NCBI RefSeq assembly: GCF_002015075.1 | Contig: NZ_MUXZ01000045.1 | Coordinates: 1 to 15,651, forward strand | From: Canicola haemoglobinophilus | GTDB taxonomy: Bacteria; Pseudomonadota; Gammaproteobacteria; Enterobacterales; Pasteurellaceae | Reading direction: 5' to 3' | Length of the DNA: 15,651 bases | In this document: piece after piece, positions 14,041-15,651 of the stretch | Numbering within the stretch: position 1 is the first letter of the stretch | How the letters are laid out: every line of letters starts with the position of its first letter | The notes under the pieces: model-generated | What the model saw: only the letters and a program-made list of their open reading frames with translations | The model's database searches: none | Told to the model about the DNA's origin: nothing | Made by a program: the position numbers and the translations under genes

Positions 14041-14712
14041 ATGTCAAATTATGTCATTGAAACTCAAAATTTATATAAAAGATTTGGTCAAGTAAATGCG
14101 CTTGAGGATATTAATATTCAAATTGAAAAAGGGGAATTTGTTGCCATTATGGGTGCATCAGGTTCAGGTAAAACAACCCTAATGAATATTCTCACAGGCT
14201 TAGATAGTGCAACGGAAGGCAAAGTTATTTTAGATGGTATTGATGCTGCACAACTTGATGAAGTGGGTAAACAACGTTTTCGGGCAGAAAAAATCGGTTT
14301 AGTTTTCCAACAATTCCATTTAATTCCCTACTTAACAGCTTTAGAAAATGTGATGTTAGCTCAGCATTATCATAGCGTGATTGATGAACAAGCGGCTAAA
14401 AAAGTGCTTGAGCAAGTAGGATTAGGGCATCGAATTGATCATCGCCCAAATCAGCTTTCTGGAGGGGAACAACAACGTGTTTGTATTGCTCGAGCCTTAG
14501 TCAATCAACCACCAGTTATTTTTGCCGATGAACCCACTGGAAACCTTGATGATAAAAATGAGCAACTTGTACTAGATTTGCTGACAACTCTTAATCAGCA
14601 AGGACGAACAATTGTAATGGTCACTCATAACCCCGAATTAGGTAAGCTCACAGACAGAACAATTTTTTTACAACATGGTAAATTTTTAAAAGAACAGAGA
14701 AATTCAAAATGA
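14041..14712 (+). CDS. ABC transporter ATPase, LolD/MacB type
   Basis: Cytoplasmic ATP-binding subunit of 223 residues, equivalent to Cj1663. Walker A GASGSGKT (38-45), Q-loop Gln90 (VFQQFHLIPYLTALENV), signature LSGGEQQR (139-146), Walker B VIFADEPTGNLD (159-170) and the switch His196 (MVTHNPEL) are all intact. The FQQFHLIP and ENV pattern is that of the LolD/MacB/FtsE group, matching the permease type. GAAGAGA precedes the ATG. It begins 15 bases after the second permease and ends in an ATGA overlap with the thioredoxin-like gene, so the operon continues. Confidence 0.95.
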   Translation: MSNYVIETQNLYKRFGQVNALEDINIQIEKGEFVAIMGASGSGKTTLMNILTGLDSATEGKVILDGIDAAQLDEVGKQRFRAEKIGLVFQQFHLIPYLTALENVMLAQHYHSVIDEQAAKKVLEQVGLGHRIDHRPNQLSGGEQQRVCIARALVNQPPVIFADEPTGNLDDKNEQLVLDLLTTLNQQGRTIVMVTHNPELGKLTDRTIFLQHGKFLKEQRNSK

Positions 14713-15206
14713 TCAAGAAAGTAATCCAAAAATTAGGAAAAAGTGCGGTGGTATTTTGCTGTGGATTTGCACTTATTGCCTGTGAAAAAGATGATATTGC
14801 GGAAGTGGGTAAACAAGCTCCCGAAATTGCTACCTTTGATTTACAAGGCAATAAAGCCGAATTAGCGAATTGGCGAGGGAAAACAGTTTTACTTAGTTTC
14901 TGGTCGGAAACTTGTGGCGTTTGCTTAGCGGAACTAAAAGAATTAGAAACATGGCATAGCCAAGCTACAAGTGATGTTAAACTGATCGCAATAAACGTAG
15001 ATGGCGAAAAAACAGACACGCAAAAAACCGTAGAAAAACGCCATATCAATCAACTTGTACTAAAAGATCAACTGAAAATTACCGCTGAACGCTATCAAGT
15101 AATAGGCACTCCCACTTCTTTTGTGATTGACCCAAGTGGCAAAATCCTTTATAAATTCGAGGGTTTAATTCCTAAGGACAAACTAGATGAATTATTTAAG
15201 GGTTAA
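14709..15206 (+). CDS. TlpA-like thioredoxin lipoprotein
   Basis: Thiol-disulfide oxidoreductase of 165 residues, equivalent to Cj1664/Cj1665. A lipoprotein signal ends in the lipobox LIAC with Cys25 as the lipidation site, so it is anchored in a membrane and faces the periplasm. The thioredoxin fold follows with an active site CGVC (Cys69 and Cys72, in SETCGVC) and the cis-proline loop IGTPTSFVID. The N-terminal APEIATFDLQGNKAELANWRGKTVLLSFW is typical of TlpA/ResA proteins. It starts by a four-base ATGA overlap with the ATPase. Likely roles are reduction of cysteines for heme attachment to the following cytochrome c or redox control of the DUF2318 cysteines; both are inferences. An uptake signal lies at codons 11-14. 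Confidence 0.92.
   Translation: MIKKVIQKLGKSAVVFCCGFALIACEKDDIAEVGKQAPEIATFDLQGNKAELANWRGKTVLLSFWSETCGVCLAELKELETWHSQATSDVKLIAINVDGEKTDTQKTVEKRHINQLVLKDQLKITAERYQVIGTPTSFVIDPSGKILYKFEGLIPKDKLDELFKG
14741..14749 (+). other. DNA uptake signal sequence
   Basis: Exact copy in the signal peptide of the thioredoxin-like lipoprotein (KSAVV). Confidence 0.9.
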
Positions 15207-15210
15207 CTTA

Positions 15211-15528
15211 ATGAAAAAACAAAAAAAGATTTTCTACTTTGGCGCATTACTTTCAGTTTCACTTTTCTCAACTATGGTTTCTGCGGCAGATATTGAAGCT
15301 GGTAAACATACATTTAATCAAAATTGTGCCTTATGCCATGGCAAGCAAGCTGATAAATCAGCCTTAAACCAATCAGCAATTATCAAAAACTTGAAAAAAG
15401 AGGAAATTATTACCGCACTTCAAGAACGCAAAGCTGGGAATATTAAAGGGGCTGGCAATATGCCTAAATCTCGCCTAAGCGAACAAGATATGGAAAATAT
15501 TGCGGAATATTTGCAAACATTGAAATAA
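15211..15528 (+). CDS. Small periplasmic class I cytochrome c
   Basis: Monoheme cytochrome of 105 residues. The start chosen is ATG 15211 (MKKQKK), eight bases after AAGGG; an in-frame ATG at 15187 lies inside the preceding gene and would spoil the signal peptide. The signal peptide ends VSA-A at 25/26. Heme attaches at C39-x-x-C42-H43 (NCALCH) and Met84 (AGNMPKS) is the likely sixth ligand, with a C-terminal helix ENIAEYLQTLK typical of cytochrome c553/c5-like folds. It is the last gene of the operon, five bases beyond the thioredoxin-like gene. I do not recall a cytochrome in the Campylobacter P19 locus, so it is an addition here. A probable role is electron delivery to or from the iron system. 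An inverted uptake signal lies inside. Confidence 0.93.
   Translation: MKKQKKIFYFGALLSVSLFSTMVSAADIEAGKHTFNQNCALCHGKQADKSALNQSAIIKNLKKEEIITALQERKAGNIKGAGNMPKSRLSEQDMENIAEYLQTLK
15412..15420 (-). other. DNA uptake signal sequence
   Basis: Exact inverted copy in the cytochrome c gene (IITALQ). Confidence 0.9.
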
Positions 15529-15582
15529 AAAATAATACAGAAAAGCTAACATAATTTGCTCTCTACCCTATTAAAACTTCTC

Positions 15583-15612
15583 GTCATTATGTGTTTAAAC
15601 TGGCATAATGAC
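15583..15612 (+). repeat. 9-bp inverted repeat downstream of the operon
   Basis: GTCATTATG (15583-15591) and CATAATGAC (15604-15612) form a perfect stem with a 12-base loop, 55 bases past the cytochrome stop. No T tract follows. It may be a weak terminator or an operator for a gene beyond the window; TGGCATAAT inside it resembles an extended -10. Nothing else is recognisable in the last 120 bases. Confidence 0.4.
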
Positions 15613-15651
15613 ACAACTTATTTATAGTAGTCAATTTTATAGGCAAACACA

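Noticed and set aside
1..15651. CRISPR arrays, toxin-antitoxin pairs, phage structural genes, defence systems, tRNAs
   Set aside because: No regularly spaced short repeats with unique spacers, no cloverleaf outside the tmRNA, and every substantial gene fits the annotated functions. The cargo of the ssrA island lies outside the window.

Overview
The window is about 15.7 kb of AT-rich gammaproteobacterial DNA, almost certainly from a Pasteurellaceae species of the Haemophilus/Aggregatibacter/Pasteurella branch. The evidence is ten exact copies of the Hin-type DNA uptake signal AAGTGCGGT (both strands, mostly in the right half), a tmRNA of the gammaproteobacterial type with an ANDEQ-type tag, and bioD, mlc and asnS homologues of Haemophilus character. 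I cannot name the species.

Left edge (1-1478): the first codons of what looks like an IS256-family transposase, reading leftward, with its terminal inverted repeat and promoter. The element abuts or interrupts the 3' end of a P4-type tyrosine integrase gene. The integrase lies just downstream of the 3' end of ssrA (tmRNA, 1479-1845, minus strand), the classic attachment site for such integrases. The window therefore starts at the ssrA-proximal end of an integrated island that extends to the left and is out of view.

Middle (1846-7423): core genome. It holds the ssrA promoter, a lipoprotein made of LEA-like 11-residue repeats (66-bp DNA tandem repeats), a bioD gene broken by a one-base frameshift in a G run, and an Mlc-like ROK repressor that has lost the usual zinc-binding cysteine cluster and has a well-placed CRP-like site upstream. 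These are followed by asnS with a good promoter and terminator, and a YfeX-like dye-decolorizing peroxidase read in the opposite direction.

Right (7424-15528): one rightward operon for periplasmic iron acquisition. The order is an FTR1-type iron permease with a large periplasmic N-terminal domain, the periplasmic iron/copper-binding protein P19 (Tpd/FetP/FtrA family), a polytopic membrane protein with a cysteine-rich DUF2318 domain plus a C-terminal YHS-like motif, two MacB/FtsX-type ABC permeases and their ATPase, a TlpA-like thioredoxin lipoprotein, and a small periplasmic cytochrome c. The gene order matches the P19 locus of Campylobacter jejuni (Cj1658-Cj1665), with a cytochrome c at the end. 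P19 and FTR1 should bind and move iron. The DUF2318, thioredoxin and cytochrome proteins suggest a redox step on the metal or the carrier. The ABC genes have no settled substrate. A shared intergenic region drives the operon and the divergent peroxidase gene from back-to-back promoters, and a Fur-like sequence overlaps the operon -10.

The locus type is known but incompletely understood. The parts most worth following up are the DUF2318-YHS fusion, the triplicated FTR1 domain, the cytochrome/thioredoxin pair, and the terminator between P19 and the rest of the operon.
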